Shown piece after piece: positions 23,901-36,200 of a DNA stretch of 64,000 bases. Below the pieces are notes generated by a model. The model ran no database searches and was not told the origin of the DNA. It worked only from the letters and a program-made list of their open reading frames with translations. The translations under genes and the position numbers were made by a program. Source of the DNA: Williamsia sp. (GTDB lineage Bacteria > Bacteroidota > Bacteroidia > Chitinophagales > Chitinophagaceae); the NCBI GenBank assembly GCA_015069695.1, contig JADCRZ010000025.1:1-64000 (forward strand). The letters run 5' to 3'. Every line of letters starts with the position of its first letter. The stretch's first letter is position 1.

Positions 23901-26900
23901 TATCTGCCGGCTGATCAGCTTCTTTGCGAACGTACTCTTCCAGCAGAACATGGGCATTTGCCCCCCCAAATCCGAATGAGCTGATTCCACCCAGTTTTGG
24001 CAGCGGGCCGGCAGGCCAGTCTTTCGTTTTTCTTACCAGGTAAAACGGGGAATTCTCCAGGTGAATATGGGGATTCACCTCATCAATATGCAAAGATGCC
24101 GGAATCTTTTTGTGTTTCATTGCCAGCAGCACTTTTATCACGCCGGCTACGCCTGCTGCTGCTTCCAGGTGACCAATATTGCTTTTAACCGTTCCTACTC
24201 CGCAGAACTGTTTTCCGAGCGGTATATTTTTTTTCTGCTGAAGAGTTTTAAAGGCTTTCTTCAATCCTTCTATCTCTACCGGGTCGCCCAGGGCCGTACC
24301 GGTGCCGTGGGCTTCTATATATCCTATCGCATCCGGGCTGCAGCCTGCAGCCAGTATGGTGCGGGCTACCACATCTGCCTGCATCACAGGGTTGGGAGCA
24401 GTAAGGCCCTTTGCTTTTCCACCATGGTTAACATGGCTCCCTTTTATCACGGCATAAATGTTATCACCCTCCTGAATGGCTTTTGAAAGGGGTTTCAGCA
24501 GCAAAGTGCCCACCCCTTCGCCTCTTACATAGCCGTTTGCATCCTTTGCAAATGATTTACAGCGCCCGTCTTTGGAGAGGATGCCGGTACGGCTGAATGC
24601 CATAAAAGCAAGCGGTGAAACCATCAAGTTAACACCTCCAACAATGGCACAGTCACTTTCACCAGTTTGGATAGACTGCACGGCTCGGTGCAACGCAACA
24701 AGGCTGCTGGAGCAAGCGGTGTCAACAATTTCGCTGGGACCGTTCAGGTTGAGCAGGTAGGAAGTCCGGTTTGCGAGCATGTTGCTGGCAAGCCCGGTAG
24801 AATGTTGGGGTTCAATCTGTGTTCTGAACAGCAGGAGTAGCTCATTATAATCGCGTGTGGAAATTCCGGCAAATACCCCCGTTCTTGAGCCGGAAAAACT
24901 TTTGGGATCATACCCGGCGTCTTCCAGGCACTTCCAGCACGATTCAAAAAAAATACGTTGCTGCGGATCAATCACTTCAGCTTCCGCCTTGGATATGTTA
25001 AAGAATGCCGCATCAAATTCATCTATTCCATCCAGAAATCCGCCCCAAAAGATATACTCTTTTTCATCAAAGCCCAATAACTGCGCCACTACTTTCCACC
25101 AGGCATACCTTTCTTCGGGAGTATGCGTGATCATGTCTGTTTCGCTTTCCAGGTTTTTCCAGAAGGTGGCCAGGTCGGCAGAACGGGGAAACCGGCCATG
25201 CATTCCTATTATGGCAACATCATCTGGCTTGTTTTTATCAGAAATTGTTCTTTCTGACAGAGCCGGTATGTGAGGAGTGGCGGTATCCAGGTTTTCCGGT
25301 TGCATGTACTGCTTTCTGGTCGGCATCTTTTCGGCGTTGCTGACCGGTACAGCCAATGGGCCGGAACCAGGGTCAATTGCATGTTCCCTGCTATTAAAAG
25401 ACTGGTCCGCTTCTGTTTTTCTGCCCAGCTTTGATTGTAAAAACCGCATGAACTTTTCTTTGTTTCCCTGAACTACGCACAGCTGACGATGGTTCCCGTG
25501 CAGGATTTTATCAAAGATCTTTTTCCCGGTTGCACCCGGAAGGGGAACGATCCCCGCTATGCTTTCCATCAGGTCAACAACCTCTTTGCGGGGAGTCATG
25601 CCACCGTTTTCCCACAAAGGCCAGTTGACGGAAATGCTCTTGCCTTTTCTGCGGCCTGCCTCCACGAGCAGGTTTCTGTGAAGGATGAACCCATCCATAA
25701 AACCATTGGCATATGCATAATCGGTTTGTGCTCTATTACCCGTAAAAGCGCTGAGCGATGAAAATGCAATAAAAAATTCTAGCGGCTCATCCGCCGTTGC
25801 CACATCAAGGTGAACAATGCCCGCAATTTTGGGCTGTACAACCTTTAGGATAGAGTCAGGAGTTTTGTTAAGAAAAAGTCCATCATCAAGAACCCCTGCA
25901 GCATGGATGATTCCGTGTATGGGACCATATTCGGTATTGACCTCCCGGATGATGGTTTGAAGCGTTTTCAACGCGGTAACGTCACATTTTTTATAGGCGA
26001 TTCTCGACCTGGTTACAAGGCCGGCTCTCAGTTGGTTGATCTCCGAAGGTTCATTGCTTCTTCCTAGCAATACCACATTACAGTCAGCTGCCTGACACAG
26101 ATGACTGCCTATCATCTGCCCCAGCTTCCCGCTGCCTCCGGTTATGAGGTATGTCGGAACTTCATGTGTGTTGTTTTCTTTTTCCTTTCCGCTCACCAGG
26201 GCTATCTCAGCCGGCCGCAGAAAGTATATATCTTCATCTGTGCATGCAGCTACAATGTCGTTTGTTGCTACTCCGGCAAAGCCAAGCATCCAGTCAACAG
26301 CCGAATCGCTAAAAGTTTTTATGCCCAGCACATGGGCTGAAAAATGGGGCAGTTCCACTGCAAGAGATTTCGAGAAACTTCTCAGGGAAAAAAGAAAAGG
26401 TGATGACAATACCACGGCAGATTCCACAATGAAACTGATCTTGCAGGGATATTGCAGTCCTGCTGCGGTAATACCGAGCAGGAAATCTTTTACCTCTTTC
26501 AAGACCTTGAACGTTACATCGATGCAGTCGGATGACTGTTCAAGCTGTACCTTCTTTTCGTTTATATATATATAAATATGCGCAGCCGGGGCCGAAGGAC
26601 GAGATCGGGTCTGCTCGGGGTTCCCGGGCTGCAGCAACTGGATGGTTGCTCCCTTTTTGCGGATGATATGTTTTTTGATTTCGCTGGAGTCATTTACAAA
26701 AACCATGTAGGTATCCGCTACTGCAAGACCAGGGGAAGCCGTATCCACTTTGCCTGCAGCTTCCCATTCTAGTGAAAAACAATGGATGTTGTCAGATCGC
26801 TGCATGATGGGCTGGTCTGCGGCAGGATCATCCGGAAATGGCAGGGAAGGAGCTGTGTTTTGGACTGTTTGGTGCCTGCGGGACTGGATAAATTTATCGG

Positions 26901-27222
26901 GAAACTGTTGGGCAAAGTAGCTGATGATCTCGTTGAGGGTCCTGTGCTCAAAGAAAACGGTAGGATACAGTTTGACGTCCAGATCCGCTTCTATTTCTTC
27001 AGCCACCTTGATAATCAGCGACGAATCCAGGCCCATTTCAAGCAGGTTTTCGTCTGTTGCCAGGTTTTGTTTGTCCACATTGAATTTGCGAGAGAACGTA
27101 TCAAGAATATACTCCCTGACGGCTGGTTCTGCCAAAGCAGGGGTTTTGCCACCCTCAGCAGGAACCGGTTGGTTTTTTATGTTGTCAAGATCATCGTCGG
27201 CAGGTAACGCGTGGTATTGCAT
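20902..27222 (-). CDS. trans-AT PKS: ACP-KR-KS-ACP-sulfotransferase-condensation-like domain
   Basis: ACP [103 protein letters not shown]; C-like [10 protein letters not shown]; no AT. Confidence 0.93.
   Translation of the reverse strand: [2106 protein letters not shown]
20940..22150 (-). other. Terminal condensation/acyltransferase (PapA-like) domain, approximate bounds
   Basis: [12 protein letters not shown] start and [18 protein letters not shown] (xHxxxDG). Confidence 0.75.
22200..23020 (-). other. PAPS-dependent sulfotransferase domain embedded in PKS (CurM/OLS-type), approximate bounds
   Basis: 5'-PAPS loop [33 protein letters not shown] and 3' motif [18 protein letters not shown]. 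Confidence 0.85.
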
Positions 27223-27226
27223 GGCA

Positions 27227-30200
27227 TTATTTTATTAACGAGTTTTCTAATTCAACGGCTTCCTCCGTGGAGATCTCGCCACTTTCCAGCTTGCGCAGAA
27301 TATCTTCATACGTAATGAATTTTTGACCGACTCCGTTGTCAGTTGCCGGATGTCCGTTGCTGGGCCTAGTTGGGTTGCCCGGCCAGAATCTTTTACGCTT
27401 GAACCGGGTTAAAGGAAGGGCAGTCCTTACGGGTGTGTAGGCTGAACTCACTTCTTCCAGGATCAGGTGGCAGTTAGTGCCGCCGAACCCAAAAGAAGAT
27501 ATGCCTGCCCTCCGGGGAAAATTGCCCGCTACGGTCCAGTTTTTTAATGTTGTGACAGGATAAAATTGGGAATGCTCAAACTCGAACCTGGGGTGAGGGC
27601 TGTCACAGTTCAGCGTGGGAGGAATCAGTTTATGCTGCAGCGCCAAAACAACCTTTATAAAGCTTGCCACGCCCGAAGCGTGTAAAGTATGGCCGATGTT
27701 TGATTTGACCGATGCTACAGCGCAGTGGCCTTTGCCGCCTTGCCTGCCGAACGCTTCCCCAGCGGCTTTTATCTCGATGGGGTCGCCCAGAAGCGTACCT
27801 GTGCCATGTGCTTCCAGGTAAGTGATGGTCTGGCTGCTGACGCGGGCATTGTCAAGGGCACTTTTGATCACTTCTTTTTGCATCAGCAAATTGGGTGTTG
27901 TGATTCCCATGGTTTTGCCGTCGTTGTTTACCGCAGAGCCCCTGATGACAGCCAGTATCTGGTCGCCATCGCGAACGGCATCCTGGTACGACTTCAGCAG
28001 CACCAGTCCGGCTCCCTCACCCAGTACAATTCCATCAGCATACTTGTCAAAGACATGGCATTTTCCATCTGCCGACAATACCTGGGCCTGGCTAAAGCCA
28101 ATAAAGCTGTGAGCGGTGAGAAGAAGCGTAATGCCGCCTGCCACGGCCATGGTGCATTCTTTGTTGCGTATTTTCTGACAGGCTTCATGGATCGCTACAA
28201 GCGATGAAGAACATGCGGTATCAATTGTTAACGAGGTGCCCTTCAGATCGTAAAAATCAGAAATGCGTGCAGACAGCATGTTCTGTATGGTATTGACAAC
28301 TACGTTCTTGGTTGCCTCGCCCGGAAGATCAACGATCAGATCGATCCAGTTGCCTGCTGCTCCTCCGATGATGATGGCTACCTGCTTGCCGCTGATTTCC
28401 CGCTGGCTGTAGCCGGCTCTTTCAAAAAGGTGTTGCGTAAGCTCAAGCAGAATCCGTTGCTGCGGATCAATTGAAACAGCCTCGCTTTCTTTTATCCTGA
28501 AGAATGCAGCATCGAACTGATCGATGTCCCGCAGGAAACCGCCCCATTTTGAATAGGTCTTATCTTTTTTCCCCTTCACGGGATCGTAGGTTTTGCTGCA
28601 ATCCCATCTTTCCGGAGGAATCTCCCGGATCGTTTCTTTTCCTCGCTGGAGTATCTCCCAAAATTCTTCCGGCGAATCGCTCCCCGGGAGTTTGCATGAA
28701 ACTGAGACGACCGCTACCGGGTCTAAACCCTGTAAATCATTCATCTGAAGATCGGCTGCCAAGCCGGACGCTTGTATAACAGGGTCTGTTCCGGTTTTAC
28801 GGGTATCAGTATGCGTAATTTCCGGCTTTGCGGCAGAAGGCTGTGCAGACAGGGATGCAGCCTTCAGGGTAAAGTTCTCTATCTGCACACAAATGTTTCC
28901 CTGTTCATCAAGCAGCGAAATGTTGAATTGCTGGATGGAAGCGTTGGCCGAATAGGTGTCTTTGATAATGTGGACGTAAACAGGCTGGTTGCCGCCTGCG
29001 GTATGAAAGAGCATTTTTTCCAGGAAGAAGGGAATCCAAACCTGTTTCATGTCTGCCATCCCGCTGATTGTAAAACCTGCAATACACTGAAAAGCCCCAT
29101 CCAGCAGCATCGGGGTAAGGTTGGATACGCCCGGTGAACTGTTTAGTACACCCAGCACCTCTCCTGAACCTACGTACAAGCGATCAATTATTTGGTATTC
29201 GCTGCCATACTCAAATCCCTGTTCCCTGAACCAGCCGTAAATGTCCGCTTTGCCGTATTCCCTTAGCGCCTTCGCTTTGAGCAGGTGAACAGGAATGGGC
29301 GGGATTGCCGGAAGCATTGTATTGACCAGCTCACCCTGCACGCATTTTTTCTTGTTTGCCGTTACGCTGAACTGTACGCCGTTTTCTGTTGTAGTAAATT
29401 CAGTCTGGGCAGGATCAGCCGAGTGGTCGAAAAGTAGGGGTGCCATCCAGGTCATGTTCCGGATACAGTTCGCCGGAGCGGCCCCTGGCTGGTTCCACAA
29501 ACCACGCACCATGACGATATAAGCAGCTCCTGCCAGGATGATTTGGCCTTTGATCGCGTGGCCGGTGATGGCAGGATGGCCGGTATCAAACTGAACCTGC
29601 ACGGTATAACCTTTGTCTGTTGGGGTTGTCTGCAAAATTGTATAGTACCCGGCCTGAAACGGTTGCGGCTGTAGAGGAAATGCTTGCCTTGCTACGCCTG
29701 TTTCAGGCAATGCGACAGTGGTTTCATCAACTGTGCTGGATCTGATTTCTACCAAACTGCCGGCCAACAGCTCTTCTTGTATCTTACCAACGATGTCGTT
29801 GATGGTTTTACATTCAAAAAAAAGCGAAATAGAAAGACCACTGAAGTATTTTTCCAGTTCTGACGATACCTTCATGATCATAACCGAATCCAGGCCATAC
29901 TCTTCCAGGTCGGTTACCGGACTTATATCGGAGGCCGTCAGTCCGGAGGAGGCGCAAATCAGTTCCGTTATTTTTTCCCGCAGGAAATCTGCCGTTGCTG
30001 CAGGTGACGAATGCGCTTCTTCACGCTGGAAGGGCGGGAGGTGCTTTTCCGGCTCCTGATTTGGAGCTGCGGCCACCGGTTGCATTTTGTGCAGATGCAT
30101 GTTGCCGTCCGCGAGTTCCTGGCCGATCTTAGCAAGAATTTCATCAATCGTTTTGCATTCAAAAAACAGGGAGATCGACAGTTGCGGAATGAACTTTTCT

Positions 30201-33200
30201 ATTTCAGAACTGACTTTCATGATCAGAACCGAATCCAGACCGTACTCTTCGAAATTGACCGAAGTATCTATATCTTCCTTTGCCAACCCAGACGCTTCGG
30301 AAATGCTGCTCAGGATGGTATCTTTTAGCGTGAGCAGGGTGTCGGTATAGTCGGCGGTGCGATCGTTCTGCTTGGTTGCTGGTTCATGTAGAACCGGGAG
30401 CGCTTGCACAACCTTGCCCGCAGGCGCCCCATGGCTTTGCCCGTTCTGAATAATTCTATTTTCCGCCTGCAGGCCGGAGAGGCGTAAGCCAAGGTTGCCA
30501 AATAAGGTCTGCATTCCCTGTTCGGTACCTTTTACAACGATGACCTGTGTGGCCGGGCGATCAAATATCTTTTCCAGTGCTTCCAAACCTTCCTCTTCCG
30601 AAATGCCCCATATGCCGCTTTTCTGCATCATGTCTACAAAGGGCTGCGGTATCTTCATGCCCCCTTCATTCCAGTATGGCCAGTTTACAGAGATGTACCG
30701 GGCAGCGGAGCGTTCATTCTTGTACGTTGCATATTCGTCCAGGAACCTGTTGGCAGCGGCATAATCAACCTGTCCCATGGGGCCGGCCAGAGCACTGACG
30801 GAGGAACAGTACACTGTGAAATCAAGGCCTAAGTTTTCTGTAGCAGTGTCGATGTTGAGGGCTCCGCTGATCTTTGCGGCAACAACACCATTGAAGCTTT
30901 CCCTTGATTTTTTCTGGATCAATTTATCATCTATTATGCCGGCGGCATAGATGACTCCGTTTATTCTGCCGTACTGCGCAACAATTGATTCTACAAGTTT
31001 TTTGACCTGGGCATAATCCGTTATGTCGGCAGGGGTGTAGATTATCCTGTTCAGGTGCGTGTTCAGAAAATGTTTTTGCCGGTCTGTAAGGTCCTCTTTG
31101 TTCTTTCTTCCTGTTAGTACAACACGGGCGGCTCCTTTGCGCAACAGGAATGCAGCCAGCACCATTCCGATCGCACCCATTCCTCCGGTGATCATATAAA
31201 CACCTTGATTTTTGATTACCACCGGTGCTGGCGGTAGCGTTGTTTCAAGGGGGCGCAGTTCAGCTTGAAAGCTGCCCTCCTTGTTATACACAATTTCTGT
31301 TGCTGAAGGAGGTTGATTGAGCTCCGCTACCATTGCTGCCGCTTTCCCGTCTGCAGGAAAACTATGCTGAAACTCGATGGTCATGAAACGCATCCTGGGT
31401 TGCTCTTTCGCGGCTACTTTTACAAGGGATGCCAGGGCACGCAAAACAGGCAAGTCCTTTTCTTCTGCTCCGGTAAAATGCAAAAGAAAATTTATCTTTT
31501 GCTGTTTGAGGTGGATGGATGCCTGTTTGATGTTTTCAAAAACTGCCGTCAATACCTGAGCTTTGTAAAAATAATTGTACTGATGGTACTCTGCCGGAAA
31601 GTTGTCTACGTCGAGTACAATGTCTACTTCACCCGGCAGCGGCAAGGTGGGGGCGATCTGCTGATACAGTTTTTCGTAGCAGTCACCGGCAAGCGAATTT
31701 ACCGTATAGTTCCCCGGACTGGTTACAGCGCTATCAGCGCTTCTCACGATAGAAGCAGGCTGGCTGTAAAAAGCCTGCAAGCGCCTGCTGTCTTCCGGAT
31801 GATTTGACAAAACAACCAGCCGTGCTGTCCTGGTTCCGGGATCTGAGGGTGCATTCCTGGGCTTTTGGGCCAAGACCAAGCAATGCACCTGTGAGGGCGG
31901 AGATGCGGATAGGGCGTTGTTTGTGGATGTAGCATGCAAGGCAGTGCCGTTATCCGATGCTGTGGCGGCAGGATGCACAGCAATGGCTGCTGGTGTAGTG
32001 ATAAGGGAAGAGCCGTTTGTACCATTTACTTTTCCCGTTATGCGGTGGAGCGGCTCGTACCAAAGCTTCCGTTTATTGAACGGGTAGTTGGGCAGGGGGA
32101 TACGCCTGGGCTTGTTGTTCCTGTAATACTTGTCCCAGTTGACGGTAGCGCCCTGGCTCCAAGCCCTTCCAAGCGCAGCATGATTTTTATGTAGCATCCA
32201 TGCGTCGATTTCTTCGGGTGTCGCATGCGCTTTTGTTTTGTCTGCTTTATGGTAGAAGACAGTATTTGCATCGTGCTGTAAGAAACGGGTCAGCCCGGTT
32301 TGTACTTCCTCCACGGTACGGGCGGTAAATGCAAGACGATACAACTGGTCAATCCGGCCAACCTGGAGCGTATAGGAAAAATTAAGCAGGGAGAAAGACG
32401 CACTGCGTGGCTCGGTTCTGATAAAGTTCAGCATCTGCTGCGCATAGGCGTGCATCGTAGGCTCGTCCTGGGCCGACAGGATAATGAGCACTTCTCCTGC
32501 GGGCACATCTGTTGCCGCGTCTTCTTTATATTCTTCGATGATTACATGGGCATTTGCCCCACCGGCACCAAACGAGCTGATGCCAGCCACTCGCAGGGAA
32601 GTTGTTTTTGATGGCTTCCACGCTGCCAGCTCCTTTTGAACCACAAAAGGACCGTGGGTGAAATCTATGAAAGGATTCAGCGGTTCGCAGTGGATGCTTG
32701 GAGCCAGGAGTCCGTGTTCCAGCTGCAGAAGCACTTTGTGAACTGATGCAATACCTGCGGCAGATTCAAGGTGTCCGATATTGCTTTTGACAGATCCGAT
32801 TGGGCAGGGTTGTCTTTCTTTTCCGTTGTTGGAAAAGGCAGAGACCAATCCGTTGATCTCGATCGGATCACCCAGAGATGTACCAGTTCCATGTGCTTCT
32901 ACATAACTGATGTCGTCTGCAGAAACACCCGAGATTTCTATTGCCGACCTGACTACTTCCGACTGGGCATGAGAGTTGGGAACTGTGTAACCGCTCGCTT
33001 TTCCACCATGGTTGATCCTTGTTCCCTTTATCACTCCATATATGGTGTCGCGGTCTTCGATAGCCTGGCTGAGTGACTTCAGCAGTACCGTACCTACTCC
33101 TTCACTGGGCACATATCCGCTTCCTCCTTCACCAAAAGCCCTGCAGCGTCCGTCGGTTGAGGCGAACCGCCTGCCCGATAACAGGTAATATTTGTACGGA

Positions 33201-36200
33201 TGCAGGTTCAGGTTTATACCACCGGCAATGGCAATTTCCGATTCGCCGCTGATGATGCTGTTGCAGGCAAGGTGTATGGCCGACAGGGAAGAAGAGCAAG
33301 CCGTATCGACCGCCATACTGGGGCCGTTGAAGTTCATTGTGAACGATACACGGTTGGCAATAGACCAGTAAGCGGAAGTGTTGATGACGATATTTCCCCG
33401 CTGCAGCTCCTCTACGGCAAACAGCTGGTAATGCCCCCACATAACACCTACATACACGCCCGCTTTTCTGGCTTTGCCGCATACATTCTTGGGCGTGTAG
33501 CCGGCGTTCTCTATTGCACACCAGGCCGACTCCAGAAACAGTCTCTCCTGCGGATCAATGAATTCAGCTTCCTTTGGTGGAATCTTAAAAAATACCGGGT
33601 CAAAATGATCCATTTTTTCAATAAAGCCACCCCATTTCGAGTAGCTGGTTGTCATGCTGTTTATATCCGGACTGTAAAATCCATCTATAGGCCAGCGGTC
33701 CTGCGGGATTTCCCTGATGCAATCTTTCCCTGCCTGCAGGTTGTGCCAGAACTCTTTCAAATTGGCGGCCTCGGGATAAATTCCATGAACGCCGATGATA
33801 GCCACATCATGTGGTCTGGGAATCCGTCTTTCAGCAGTTTGCTCGGAATAAGCTTGCATGGTATCAATTATTTTGGTATGAGGAGGTGGAGGTGCTGCAC
33901 TGTCCGGCTCTTTTTTAGCCGGGGCAACCCACTTATCAGCAATGGTTGCTGACGCCTCCGGATAAGTTTTGAGCAGGTAGCCGGTGACTTCCACGATGTT
34001 GCTGTACTCAAAAAAAAGTGTTTTGGGAAGGTTGGGAAAATAGCTGTCCATCCGGTTTATGACACCGATCAGAACCACCGAATCGAGGCCGATGCTGAAG
34101 AATGGGTCCTCCGCACTGATCTGGGTAAGGGCATGTCCCAATTCTTCAGCAATCGATTCCAGCAGAATGGCTTCTACCGCCTGTCGAACTGCGTCATGTT
34201 GTAGCGGTTCACCGGCGGCTACCGGCGTTTCGTGCTTGCTGGCCGGCTGCCTTGCTGCCTTATTTACCAAAGAAAGGCCTTGAAAGCACACGAAAGGTCG
34301 GCCGGCTTCATCCAGGATATATACATCAAACTTTTCCAGTATGGATTGGGTGTCATAAGTGGTTTGCCTCTTGGCCAGGATGCCGGCATTCACTGGCTCA
34401 AAACTCCTGCAGAACCTAATCTCCTCTACTTCATAAGGCACAAAAAGCTGCAATGAGTCATCGAAGCCCGGCAGAAGCGATGCTGCTGTCTGAAACGCGG
34501 CATCCATAACGAAAGGGTCTGCAAAGAAAGACCCGTTTTTCCCAACCTCATCATCCGGTTTTTGTATCGTTCCGGATGCTTTGTTCCCCTGCCGTTTTAC
34601 ATTCTTTAGCAGCTGGAACTTTTCTCCATAGTAGAAGCCGCTGGCTTTAAACCGGCTGTATATCTCCTCAGCCTCCAACCGCTGTGCCGGTAGTTGCCGG
34701 AATAAAGCCAATTCTTCTGAAAAGTCTTCCTGTTTTGCAGTACCGGCAGCCACAACCGATCCGCTTGCGAACACGCCGGCCGGGGATTCTGTGAAGAAGC
34801 TAAAGCCAATTTCATCCGGATTGCGGGGAACCAGTTTCAGGTGTATGTGAACAGGGTTGGAAGCAGCCGGAGCATAAGGCTGCAGCCAGGTAAAGTTCCG
34901 GACGGCGCTGTCTTCCACATTTTTCCCCGATACACGCAGCGCTGCAAACACCATTTCGATATAAGCGGCAGCCGGTAACATCCCATTGTGCTGGCGGATG
35001 ATCGGATCTTCAGCAGTAAACAGCATTCTAAATTCCTGATGATCAAATACTGAAATGTTTTCCGCTAAAAGGCTGTATCCGGTTTGAGGGGTGTATGTTT
35101 GAGGAGAATGCTTTACATAGCTTTCTATGGCATACTCCTTTTTATTCCAGCAATACACCGGCAGTTCGGTTCTGTAACAGCCAATGGATGAATTGATCTG
35201 ATTCCAGTCCACCTCTTCTCCCTCTGTCCATTTATTCACAAGGAGCTGGTCTCCGGCATCCAGCACAATGGCTTCGGTGTTTTCTTCGCGAAGCTTTGCC
35301 AGCGCATCTTCCGCAGCAACGCAAACGACATATTCGCGGTGCTGCAGAGCACTGCGGCTCTGCTGAAGGGTAAACGCGGCATCTCCGATACTGATCTGCG
35401 GATTGCGCTCCAGAAAGCCGGTCAGCGCTCTTTTGTATTCCTTAAGGTCTCTTGTCGTTTTGGCCGAAAAAGGAAGGATGAAATATTTTTTCCCAACAGG
35501 CTGCTGCTTGTTTGCATGAAATTCTTCCAGGATTACGTGCGCATTGGTGCCACCAACGCCGAAAGAACTTACCGCAGACCTGAGGGGCGCACCAGCATTT
35601 ACCCAGGGAACAGTTTCCTGGTTGACGAGAAATGGACTGTTCTCAAAATCTATTTCCTGGTTGGCTTTGGTAAAATGCAGGGTGGCAGGAACGGCTCTTT
35701 GCTGCAGGCACAAAATGCATTTTATCAATCCGGCGATACCGGAAGCCGTGTTCAGGTGCCCGATGTTCGACTTGACAGATCCCAGGTAGCAGTATTGCTT
35801 TTTACTGGTAAAATTTCTGTAAGCTTCCGTAAGCGCCGTTACTTCAATTGGGTCTCCGAGGGCTGTACCGGTACCATGCGCTTCCACAAAGCCGATCGTT
35901 TCCGGCAATACCTGCGCTACCTGCAGGGCATTCAGGATCACCTCTTTTTGTCCTTCTATGCTTGGTGAGTAAAAGCTGTTCTTGTGATGGCCGTCGTTGT
36001 TGACCGCAGATCCTTTTATGACGGCCTGGATGTTGTCGTGGTCGTTCACCGCATCCTGCAGGCGTTTGAGTAGTACAAGACCCAGTCCGTTTCCGAACAC
36101 GGTGCCCTGGCCATCGCTGTTAAAAGGCTTGCAGCATCCTTCGGCAGAAAAAATGAGGTTGGGATCGTACAGGTATCCGGCCTGGGGAAATACAATCGAA

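Noticed and set aside
33200-33952. 250-aa plus-strand ORF inside PKS1
   Set aside because: Antisense to a conserved KS region; translation has no domain-like features.
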